Positions 7,049 to 14,156 of a stretch of DNA of 32,095 nucleotides are shown here, piece by piece. The position numbers and the translations under genes are program-made. The notes below the pieces were generated by a model, which saw nothing but the letters and a program-made list of their open reading frames with translations, had not been told where the DNA came from and ran no database searches. How positions within the stretch are numbered: the stretch's first letter is position 1; each line of letters begins with the position of its first letter. The stretch comes from an uncultured Flavobacteriales bacterium (GTDB taxonomy: Bacteria > Bacteroidota > Bacteroidia > Flavobacteriales_G > Salibacteraceae). Location of the stretch: assembly GCA_937899835.1 (NCBI GenBank), contig CALCCE010000158.1, positions 1-32,095 of the forward strand, written 5' to 3'.

Positions 7049-8992
7049 CTAAGCTTCGGGTTTTAACACAATCATGGCCAGTGGGGGCAAGGTAAGCTCC
7101 AGGGAGTACTCCCGACCGTGGCTCGTCTCGGCTTTGGGTTGGAAGGTGCGCTTTTTCAGCGCTCCACTGCCCCAGTAGTTTTTGTGATCGGTGTTGAGCA
7201 CCAGTTGCCATTTGCTATTGCCCGGAACTCCTAAGCGGTAGTTTTCACGCACCACCGGAGTAAAGTTGCACACGACCAACAAAGGAGCCGTTCCCGGGTG
7301 ACCTTTGCGCAAGTAGGCAATTACCGAGTTGCTGTGGTCGGCATAATCGATCCATTCAAAGCCGGATGCATCGAACGCCAGATCGCTAAAAGCTTGCTCT
7401 TTCCGGTACATCTTGTTCAGCTCCCGCACCAGTTGTTGCACGCCTTTGTGCGGCTCAAATTCGAGCAAGTGCCAGTCCAGGCTTCCATCGTGGTTCCACT
7501 CCGAAGTTTGGCCAAATTCTCCGCCCATAAAGAGCAACTTGGTGCCAGGATGCGTAAACATATATCCGTACAAGAGGCGCAGGTTGGCAAACCGCTGCCA
7601 TTCATCGCCCGGCATCCGGTCGATGAGCGGTCCCTTGCCGTGCACCACCTCATCGTGCGAAAGCGGAAGCATGAAGTTTTCCGTAAAGGCGTAGGTCATG
7701 CTAAAGGTGATGTCGTTTTGGTGGTATTGGCGGTAGAACGGATCTTTTTTAAAGTATTCCAATGTGTCGTGCATCCAGCCCATCATCCACTTTTGCCCGA
7801 AGCCCAAGCCACCCAAATAAGTGGGCCGGCTCACCCCCGGCCATGCGGTAGATTCTTCGGCAATGGTTTGTACCCCTGGAAAAGCCCCATACACGGCTTC
7901 GTTCATTTCTTTGAGCAGCGAGATGGCCTCTAGATTTTCGCGACCGCCGTGTCGGTTGGGCACCCATTCGCCCGCTTTGCGCGAATAGTCGAGGTAGAGC
8001 ATAGAAGCTACTGCGTCTACCCGCAAGCCATCGGCATGAAATTGATCGACCCAAAACACCGCGTTGCTGATGAGGAAAGACCGTACTTCGTTGCGGCCAT
8101 AATTGAAAATGCAGCTTTTCCAATCCGGGTGAAAGCCCAGGCGTGGGTCAGCGTGTTCGTAGAGGTGAGTACCATCAAATAGGGCTAAACCGTGTGCATC
8201 TTCGGGAAAATGGCTGGGCACCCAATCCAATATCACCCCAATCTTAGCCTTGTGGCACGCATCGATGAGGGCCTTTAACTCATCGGGGTTTCCATAGCGG
8301 GAAGTAGGAGCAAAGTAGCCCGTAAGCTGGTAGCCCCACGAACCGTAGAAAGGATGCTCCATCACCGGCAAAAATTCCACGTGGGTGAAGCCCATGTCCG
8401 AAACATACGCTACCAACTCCTCCGCCAGTTCTGCATAACTCAGCGAACGCTGGTCTTCTTCCATTTTTCTGCGCCAGGAGCCCAAGTGCAGCTCATACAC
8501 CGAAAAAGGATGGTCGAGTGCCTGCTGTTCGGCCCGTTGGGCCATCCAGGTTTTGTCCTTCCATTTGTAGGAACTCTCCCAAATCACTGAAGCTGTTCGG
8601 GGCGGTTCTTCCCATTGAAAACCAAAGGGATCGCCTTTTTCCAGTATTTGACCACCATCCGACGTATGGATAAGGTACTTGTAGGCGTGGCCTGCTTTGG
8701 CACCCGGTACAAATCCTTCCCAAATGCCAGAGCTGTCCCAGCGCACATACAGCGGGTGCGACTCCTTGTTCCAACCGTTGAAATCGCCCATTACGTGTAC
8801 CTGCTGTGCATTGGGCGCCCAGACTGCAAAGTAGGTACCCTTGGTGCCTTCCACCTTCATGGGGTGGGCGCCCATTTTTTCGTAGAGCCGAAAATGCTTT
8901 CCCGACCGAAAAAGTTCAATGTCGAAATCGGTGAGTTCGCTGTGCGCTACCACCGTAGGCAGTACCGGTTTTTTCTTTTTGATTTTCGCCAT
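7049..8992 (-). CDS. glgB: 1,4-alpha-glucan branching enzyme (GH13)
   Basis: The 647-residue enzyme makes alpha-1,6 branches by cutting and transferring alpha-1,4 chains. The N-terminal carbohydrate-binding-like domain (about 45-135) contains the VWAPNAQQVHVMGDFNGW motif. The GH13 barrel follows, with the nucleophile D326 in GLRVDAV, the acid/base near E379 in AEEST and the third carboxylate D447 in LSHDEVVHGKG. The block RRENLEAI-type (here GRENLEAISLLKEMN) and the motif GVSRPTYLGG are typical of GlgB. It is shorter than the E. coli enzyme because it lacks the extra N1 domain. The Lys-rich N-terminus (AKIKKKK) is unusual but probably only charged. Third gene of the glgE operon, 16 nt downstream of the maltokinase gene. 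Confidence 0.95.
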   Translation of the reverse strand: MAKIKKKKPVLPTVVAHSELTDFDIELFRSGKHFRLYEKMGAHPMKVEGTKGTYFAVWAPNAQQVHVMGDFNGWNKESHPLYVRWDSSGIWEGFVPGAKAGHAYKYLIHTSDGGQILEKGDPFGFQWEEPPRTASVIWESSYKWKDKTWMAQRAEQQALDHPFSVYELHLGSWRRKMEEDQRSLSYAELAEELVAYVSDMGFTHVEFLPVMEHPFYGSWGYQLTGYFAPTSRYGNPDELKALIDACHKAKIGVILDWVPSHFPEDAHGLALFDGTHLYEHADPRLGFHPDWKSCIFNYGRNEVRSFLISNAVFWVDQFHADGLRVDAVASMLYLDYSRKAGEWVPNRHGGRENLEAISLLKEMNEAVYGAFPGVQTIAEESTAWPGVSRPTYLGGLGFGQKWMMGWMHDTLEYFKKDPFYRQYHQNDITFSMTYAFTENFMLPLSHDEVVHGKGPLIDRMPGDEWQRFANLRLLYGYMFTHPGTKLLFMGGEFGQTSEWNHDGSLDWHLLEFEPHKGVQQLVRELNKMYRKEQAFSDLAFDASGFEWIDYADHSNSVIAYLRKGHPGTAPLLVVCNFTPVVRENYRLGVPGNSKWQLVLNTDHKNYWGSGALKKRTFQPKAETSHGREYSLELTLPPLAMIVLKPEA

Positions 8993-9008
8993 TTTCGTTA
9001 CAGTTGAA

Positions 9009-10640
9009 TCAAGAATCGAGCATCCGCATGATGCCCATGAGTGGAATCACCACCCATTTGGGTCGGGCGTTGAGTTCGTAGCCCATTTCGTAAATGGCCT
9101 TCTCCAACATGTGATAAGTGAGCAAATAGTGAATTTCGTTGCTATAGCCAATATCCAGGCCGTTGGCCATGGCGGTTTTGATGTAGGTGTGCAAAAACAC
9201 CGAAGAAATGAAATTGTAGTAATTCTCTCCGGTATCGAACAACACCTCTTGGGTAAAGCCTAAACCTTCACCGTGGTTGAAAATGTTGGCATAGATGGCA
9301 TAGTGAAACGAACGCAGCATGCCCGCCACATCTTTGATGGGCGGCTGCTTGATCTTGCGGTCGCGAATGGTACTTTCTGGTTCCCCTTCAAAATCGAGGA
9401 TAAAAAAGTCGTCTTCGTTCACCAATACCTGCCCCAGGTGAAAATCTCCGTGGATGCGGATCCGCTTGCTGTTCAGCTTGCCATCGTCAAAAGCCAGGAT
9501 GTAGTTTTTGATCTCATTTTTCTGTTCCAGAAAACGTTCGGCATATACCTTGGGCAAATCTTCTAGTTTGTCTAAGCTTTGCTCGGCCAGATGGTAGCGC
9601 TGGTCGAATTGATAGTTCAGTCGGTTTTTGAGCCACACCGCATAATCGCCGTTGAACCCTTCCGGATGAAAATGGCGGTCGTATTTGTCAGAAGAAAGAC
9701 CAATGTGCATCTGAGCCGTACGCCGGGCCAGGTTTTGCACCCCTACCAAGGCGTCCCGCCCGATCAGTTCGATCATTTGGGGCCGAATTTTCGAGATGCG
9801 CAAAGGCCGGTGGCGACCGGTGCGTTGCAAGCTGCTGGGGTCGAGTCCCGAAGCTTTCACACGTTCGAAAAAAGCTTTAGAGTGGCCCAGGAAATAATCC
9901 CAGGCATTGTCTTCATGCTCCACCCGTTTTTGCATCAGTCCAATCGAGATATCGGGCAAAGCTTCGCGCTCCCAGTTGATGCTTCCGGCAAAAGCCGGTG
10001 AGTTTTTGAAAGCAGCACGTTCCGACAGAAAATGTGTGAGTTCCAAATCCGGGTTGGTTTCGCGAAATAACCGACGGTAGATCTTCAGGTAATATTCCTC
10101 GTTGAACACCACCGTGGTGTTGCTTTGATCAGCGTCCAAAAGGCGGGATTGTACCTCCATGTTGGTCACCTCTTCACGGAGCACTTTCCCCGATCGGAAA
10201 GCCAAAACACCGGGATCAAAAGGCACCTCAGCACTGGTATACAGTTGCCGAAACATCGTGTTGCGAAACGATGCCGAATACAGTGCATCCATCAACAAGC
10301 CCACCTCGTTTCCAATCTTGATTGGGGTAATGATGGCCGCATCGGGCACTTTGCCTGGGTCGCCATTGTAGTAGGATATGGGCAACAAATAGCGAGCTGT
10401 TTTGCTGGTGTAAAAAACCGTTTCGATGATGGTGATGTACACCTTTTTCTCTGGCGTGGGAAACTCCGTGAGGTATTCTAACCGGTAGTTTTTGATGCGG
10501 GAAGATTTACCTCCAAACCAGCGGCAATTGAGTAAGTAATTGGGGAAAACATCCCTCAAAAACCGCTCTACCAAGGGTTGATCTTCAAACAGATTGTCCC
10601 AAGACCGGTCGGTGACCAGCGTGTTCGCTTGTGGTTGCAT
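9009..10640 (-). CDS. mak: Maltokinase (Mak/Pep2-like)
   Basis: The 543-residue kinase phosphorylates maltose at C1 with ATP, giving maltose 1-phosphate, the donor for GlgE. The N-terminal cap domain carries CRWFGGK (39-45), which is characteristic of maltokinases. The kinase core carries the catalytic loop HGDFHLGQ (397-404, catalytic D399) and the metal-binding DFEGEP (416-421, D416), a fingerprint of this family within the aminoglycoside-phosphotransferase fold. It is longer than the actinobacterial enzyme. It is a stand-alone gene, not fused to a trehalose synthase (TreS), and no treS is present in this window. It starts 3 nt after the glgE stop, so the two are probably translationally coupled. 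Confidence 0.9.
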   Translation of the reverse strand: MQPQANTLVTDRSWDNLFEDQPLVERFLRDVFPNYLLNCRWFGGKSSRIKNYRLEYLTEFPTPEKKVYITIIETVFYTSKTARYLLPISYYNGDPGKVPDAAIITPIKIGNEVGLLMDALYSASFRNTMFRQLYTSAEVPFDPGVLAFRSGKVLREEVTNMEVQSRLLDADQSNTTVVFNEEYYLKIYRRLFRETNPDLELTHFLSERAAFKNSPAFAGSINWEREALPDISIGLMQKRVEHEDNAWDYFLGHSKAFFERVKASGLDPSSLQRTGRHRPLRISKIRPQMIELIGRDALVGVQNLARRTAQMHIGLSSDKYDRHFHPEGFNGDYAVWLKNRLNYQFDQRYHLAEQSLDKLEDLPKVYAERFLEQKNEIKNYILAFDDGKLNSKRIRIHGDFHLGQVLVNEDDFFILDFEGEPESTIRDRKIKQPPIKDVAGMLRSFHYAIYANIFNHGEGLGFTQEVLFDTGENYYNFISSVFLHTYIKTAMANGLDIGYSNEIHYLLTYHMLEKAIYEMGYELNARPKWVVIPLMGIMRMLDS

Positions 10641-10643
10641 GCT

Positions 10644-12605
10644 TTAGTTTTTGCTAATGCGGAAAAGGTGGAAGGGCAGCCGATAAGGGTTCAGCTCTAC
10701 ATAGTTCCACTCCTTGTTCCACTGGTAACTGTCGCCCGATACCAGATCGTGCATCACCAGGGTATCGCCCTCTTTGGCTCCTAGCGCGTCAAGTGGCAAT
10801 TGTACCCAGCCGCTTTGGGTATTGTGTGGATCGAGGTTGGCCACACACAGCAAGTGATTGCCGCTCTCCTGATCGGCTTTATAGTAGGCCAGCAGGTTGG
10901 GGTTCTCGATGGCGCACGCCTTAAAGTTGTTGGTGATGTGCAGGGCAGGATTTTCTTTTCGGGCCCGGTTGACCACCGAAATCACCTCTTTCAGTTTGTT
11001 GGTTTTGGTCCAATCCCAATGGTGCACCTCGTATTTCTCCGAATTCAGGTATTCCTCCTTGCCCGGCACCGCATCGTGCACAATTTGCTCAAACACCGGC
11101 CCGTAGATGCCGTAATTCGAACTCAATGTGGCCGCCAGAAAAAACCGGGTGAGGTAGATCGTTTCGTTACCTCCTTGTAAATGATACGGATTGATATCTG
11201 GAGTGTTGGGCCAGAAGTTGGGTCGGAAATAGTGTTGAGAAGGCGACTGCGTCAACTCTTCCATGTACTCAATCCACTCAGCCTTGGTGTTGCGCCATGT
11301 GAAGTAAGAATAGCTTTGTGTGAACCCTACCTTGGCCAATTGGTGCATCACCCGAGGCCGGGTAAACGCCTCCGACAGGAACAACACATCGGGGTATTGT
11401 TTTTTCACTTCGGCAATTACCCATTCCCAAAACACAAACGATTTGGTGTGGGGATTGTCTACCCGAAATACCTGTATTCCTTGTTCGATCCAGTAGATCA
11501 AAATGCTTTTCAATTCGTCCCAAAGCGATTTCCAGGCTTCCGTTTCGAAGTTGATGGGCAAAATGTCCTGGTATTTTTTAGGCGGGTTTTCCGCATACTG
11601 CACGCTGCCATCCGGCCGCCAGCGAAACCACTCCGGGTGCGCTTTCACGTAAGGGTGGTTGGGCGAACATTGCAAGGCATAGTCCATGGCAATCTCAATG
11701 CCGTGGTCTTTGGCCGTTTTGATCAGGCGCTTAAAATCTTTTAACGTGCCCAACTCCGGATGCAAGTCTTTGTGGCCGCCTTCCGCAGCACCGATGGCCC
11801 AGGGGGAACCCGGCTCGCCCGGTTCAGCTGTGGTAGCGTTGTTGCGCCCCTTGCGGTGGTCTACGCCAATGGGATGTACCGGTGGAAAATAAAGCGTATC
11901 GAAACCCATCTTGGCCACTCGGGGGATAAGGGCTTCACACTCTTTGAAAGTACCGTGTTGGCCCGGTTCGGAAGCGCTGGACCGTGGAAAGAACTCGTAC
12001 CAGGAACTGAAACGTGCTTTGGCGCGGTCGACATAAATTTCGAGTGTGTGGGCGTAGGTGGTGCTGTTGTCCGTGTAAGGGTACTTGCGAAACAATTGGG
12101 TCAACGCCTCAGAAAGTGCATTTTGCACCGCTTTTTTATAGAGAGTTTCGTTTTCGAATTGCGCGATCCAGGAGCTTACTTTGGCCTTTTCGGTTTTGTT
12201 TCCTGCCTTGGCAATGCGTTGCAAATACTGCACCCCGTCCAGTAGTTCCGAGGTGACCTGCTGACCGTCCTCTACTTTGCGTCCCAATTCATATTGCCAG
12301 TTGAGCGCATGGTCTACCCAACCCTCCAGGCGGTATTGGTAAACGCCCTGCTTTTCCAGCAGGATAGAGGCGCTCCAACGGTCGTTGGTGAGCGCTTTGA
12401 AATAGGTGGATTGCCACTTGCGTTGGCGTTCGTGGCGGTAGAAAAGCCGGGCCGCTACCAGGGTATGTCCATCGGCATAGATATCGGCTTCAATGGCTAT
12501 ACGTTCGCCCACCACACCTTTGGCACGGTATCGTCCCCCGTCGATTTCGGGAGAAACAGATGCGATTATAACTCGGTTTTGAGGTTTCATGTCTTGAGGT
12601 TCCAA
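10644..12605 (-). CDS. glgE: Alpha-1,4-glucan:maltose-1-phosphate maltosyltransferase (GH13)
   Basis: The 653-residue enzyme extends alpha-1,4 glucans by two glucose units from maltose 1-phosphate, releasing phosphate. An N-terminal beta-rich domain (about 10-130) and a helical insertion precede the barrel. The nucleophile is D383 in FRVDNPHTK, a GlgE signature, and the acid/base is E412 in LSEAF. PPVHPIG and the RKGRNN region around 240-256 also match GlgE. It is the first gene of the - strand operon glgE-mak-glgB-GH57. Two starts are possible, at 12605 and 12590, within a short direct repeat (ATGGAACCTCAA / ATGAAACCTCAA); the first is used here. Just upstream lie a weak -7 element and a perfect palindrome. 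Confidence 0.93.
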   Translation of the reverse strand: MEPQDMKPQNRVIIASVSPEIDGGRYRAKGVVGERIAIEADIYADGHTLVAARLFYRHERQRKWQSTYFKALTNDRWSASILLEKQGVYQYRLEGWVDHALNWQYELGRKVEDGQQVTSELLDGVQYLQRIAKAGNKTEKAKVSSWIAQFENETLYKKAVQNALSEALTQLFRKYPYTDNSTTYAHTLEIYVDRAKARFSSWYEFFPRSSASEPGQHGTFKECEALIPRVAKMGFDTLYFPPVHPIGVDHRKGRNNATTAEPGEPGSPWAIGAAEGGHKDLHPELGTLKDFKRLIKTAKDHGIEIAMDYALQCSPNHPYVKAHPEWFRWRPDGSVQYAENPPKKYQDILPINFETEAWKSLWDELKSILIYWIEQGIQVFRVDNPHTKSFVFWEWVIAEVKKQYPDVLFLSEAFTRPRVMHQLAKVGFTQSYSYFTWRNTKAEWIEYMEELTQSPSQHYFRPNFWPNTPDINPYHLQGGNETIYLTRFFLAATLSSNYGIYGPVFEQIVHDAVPGKEEYLNSEKYEVHHWDWTKTNKLKEVISVVNRARKENPALHITNNFKACAIENPNLLAYYKADQESGNHLLCVANLDPHNTQSGWVQLPLDALGAKEGDTLVMHDLVSGDSYQWNKEWNYVELNPYRLPFHLFRISKN

Positions 12606-12623
12606 CTTGGATTTTAGGTGGAA

Positions 12624-12631
12624 CTAAAGTA
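12624..12631 (-). promoter_or_regulatory. Candidate -7 element of the glgE operon
   Basis: Read on the - strand this is TACTTTAG, one base from the Bacteroidota consensus TAnnTTTG. It would place transcription start about 12 nt before the glgE ATG. No clear -33 TTTG is seen. The -33 region falls within the palindrome at 12646-12664. Confidence 0.4.
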
Positions 12632-12645
12632 GGCTTTTTTGCGGA

Positions 12646-12664
12646 AAGTGTAATAGTTACACTT
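12646..12664. promoter_or_regulatory. Perfect palindrome, candidate operator of glgE
   Basis: AAGTGTAATAGTTACACTT has 8-bp arms around TAG, with no mismatch. It lies 40 nt upstream of the glgE start codon, over the expected -33 region. It is also 72 nt upstream of the divergent lipoprotein start at 12737. The form suits a dimeric helix-turn-helix repressor; the protein is not in this window. Confidence 0.5.
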
Positions 12665-12736
12665 ATTCGGTTTGTGAAAGGTATGTTACCCTTAACTCCA
12701 CCAAATTCAGGAACTTGCCCGCTGAAAGAATTTACC

Positions 12737-13219
12737 ATGCCCACGATACGCTTTTTCACCCTTTGGTTTTTACTCCCTTTGCTCTTTGTTGCCTGCACGG
12801 GCAGCAGCAATCACACCTGGCAGCTGGAAACGCTCACACCCGAAGATCAGTCCATTTCGGACCGCATAAAAGTGCATTTCAAGGCAGACCGGGTAGTGCT
12901 TACCACCTGGCGGCCCCAGGCCAGCGAAATCACCTGGAACAAGAACATGGAAGGCCGCAGTCGCGAGGTGGTGTTCATCAAATACCTGGTAGGCAAGGCC
13001 AACGAAGCGGTAGGCCGCATTGGCATGGTAGCCGACTACGAAGGCCAGTTTTATCCCCTCGATCCGGAGGCAAGAAACGATTTTCGGCCCGATCCTTTGG
13101 ACGATCCGGTGGTCATCAATTACCTCGATTTGCGCAAATACCTCGACGACCGGTCAAACCCCACCCCCAGCGTAGGGATGATCGATCGGCGGGCACAACG
13201 CGAAGCCTTGCGGAAATAA
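12737..13219 (+). CDS. Hypothetical lipoprotein, 160 residues
   Basis: I do not recognise a family. The protein begins with a short hydrophobic signal (FFTLWFLLPLL) and a lipobox-like FVAC, with the lipid-bearing Cys at residue 20. The rest is hydrophilic, with a Pro/Asp-rich middle (DPEARNDFRPDPLDDP) and a basic end (RRAQREALRK). The frame is open upstream to 12674. The ATG at 12737 is preferred because it puts the signal sequence at the N-terminus. It is transcribed divergently from glgE and shares the spacer that contains the palindrome. Likely anchored in the inner or outer membrane, facing the periplasm. No catalytic motif was seen. Confidence 0.7.
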   Translation: MPTIRFFTLWFLLPLLFVACTGSSNHTWQLETLTPEDQSISDRIKVHFKADRVVLTTWRPQASEITWNKNMEGRSREVVFIKYLVGKANEAVGRIGMVADYEGQFYPLDPEARNDFRPDPLDDPVVINYLDLRKYLDDRSNPTPSVGMIDRRAQREALRK

Positions 13220-13431
13220 GGTTGTCCTCCGTTTCTTTTTTCAACTCTTCTTTTCTTTCTCTCTCTTGTAAGAGCTTGATTTATAGCACCCTGTAGTTTC
13301 CTGATAAACTAAGGAACTCCTAAGAAAAACCAGGAAGTTTTTCGGTAGTGAAATGGGGTTTCGACCCCTCAATTTTGTGTTGTCACCAATCGCCAACGAC
13401 ATGAAATTGAAAACCTTAATCTCCACATTGC

Positions 13432-13548
13432 GCCCTTTGGGGCACCCCCCTTAGCGCAAGGTGTTGCGCCTTGACGCGCTGCGCATTTGCGCCCCATTAT
13501 TTCGCCTAGGCAAAGCCCGGGGAACGCTGCAACCGGTGGCAGCTCCCC
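13432..13548. other. GC-rich hairpin cluster in a 432-nt spacer
   Basis: The spacer 13220-13651 has no convincing gene. Visible structures are GGGGT-TTCG-ACCCC at 13355-13368, GCCC/GGGC at 13432-13443, GCGCAA/TTGCGC at 13454-13469, GCGC/GCGC at 13481-13492, and a 10-bp bulged stem 13519-13530 with 13539-13548. A 17-codon reading frame (MKLKTLISTLRPLGHPP) starts at 13401 and stops just before the second of the clustered hairpins. This could be an extragenic repeat or a structured leader of the next gene. I cannot tell which. Confidence 0.4.
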
Positions 13549-13651
13549 ACCCAATTACCAATCACATTTCCACCCGCATTTCGGGGCAATCCTCTCTGGT
13601 CAACCACCTGGTTGATGAGCCGACCCCGCCATGCTTTTGCCAAACCAACTC

Positions 13652-14044
13652 ATGAAACTTTTCAATACTACCACCGGAATTATTTTTGCTGTGCTCCTTT
13701 TTGCCGCTTGTTCTAAAGAAACAGATACCAACTTTCAACCCGCCGAACCTGCTACCCAAACCTTAAATGGTACCCGCGGAGGGGTAGAAAATCGTCCTAA
13801 AGCAGTACTGGGCAGTATTGGTACCTCAGGAGGCGCTGGAATTGCAGATGTATCCGTGAAACTCCTGGAACCTCAAACCTCTCATATTTTAGACTTTGCC
13901 GTTTCCGATGCCAGTGGCAACTATAACTTTGATCCGATAGAGCAGGGGGATTATCAGGTCCAATTTACGCACCACGACTATCAGGATAAGTTGATCGCCA
14001 TTTCTGTGTCCGATACCCTCTATCAAATTGACACACTTTACTGA
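13652..14044 (+). CDS. Small lipoprotein with a carboxypeptidase-regulatory-like domain
   Basis: The 130-residue protein has a signal sequence with the lipobox FAAC (Cys near residue 19), followed by a polar linker. Residues about 50-125 resemble the carboxypeptidase-regulatory-like (CarboxypepD_reg/SpaA) beta-sandwich: GIADVSVKLLEP, then VSDASGNYNFDPIEQGDYQVQFTHHDYQ. Such domains are structural modules in surface proteins and carry no enzyme activity of their own. The ATG at 13652 is chosen over an in-frame ATG at 13631 because it starts directly at the signal sequence (MKLFNTTTG). It is followed by a strong terminator, so it probably forms a single-gene unit. Confidence 0.75.
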   Translation: MKLFNTTTGIIFAVLLFAACSKETDTNFQPAEPATQTLNGTRGGVENRPKAVLGSIGTSGGAGIADVSVKLLEPQTSHILDFAVSDASGNYNFDPIEQGDYQVQFTHHDYQDKLIAISVSDTLYQIDTLY

Positions 14045-14066
14045 GTACATTTCATTAGAAATGGGG

Positions 14067-14097
14067 ACCCGCTTCTATTACAGAAGTGGGTTTTTTT
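14067..14097 (+). terminator. Strong intrinsic terminator
   Basis: A 10-bp stem (14067-14076 with 14082-14091, one G-U pair) with loop ATTAC is followed by a T-run to 14097. A smaller hairpin, CATTTC/GAAATG at 14048-14063, precedes it. It ends the small lipoprotein gene. Confidence 0.85.
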
Positions 14098-14134
14098 GTG
14101 TCTGTATATTTCACCCCATGTTTGGTTAGGGTTG

Positions 14135-14143
14135 AATTTGTAC
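14135..14143 (+). promoter_or_regulatory. AATTTGTAC box, possible -7 region
   Basis: The same nonamer occurs at 16686-16694 and 20179-20187, also upstream of signalling genes. TTTG preceded by two A's resembles the 3' half of the Bacteroidota TAnnTTTG element. The start codon follows at 14157. No matching -33 was found. Confidence 0.3.
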
Positions 14144-14156
14144 CTTTTGAAAGGGA

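Noticed and set aside
12674-12736. Earlier start for the 160-residue lipoprotein
   Set aside because: It would put 21 polar residues ahead of a clear lipoprotein signal sequence.
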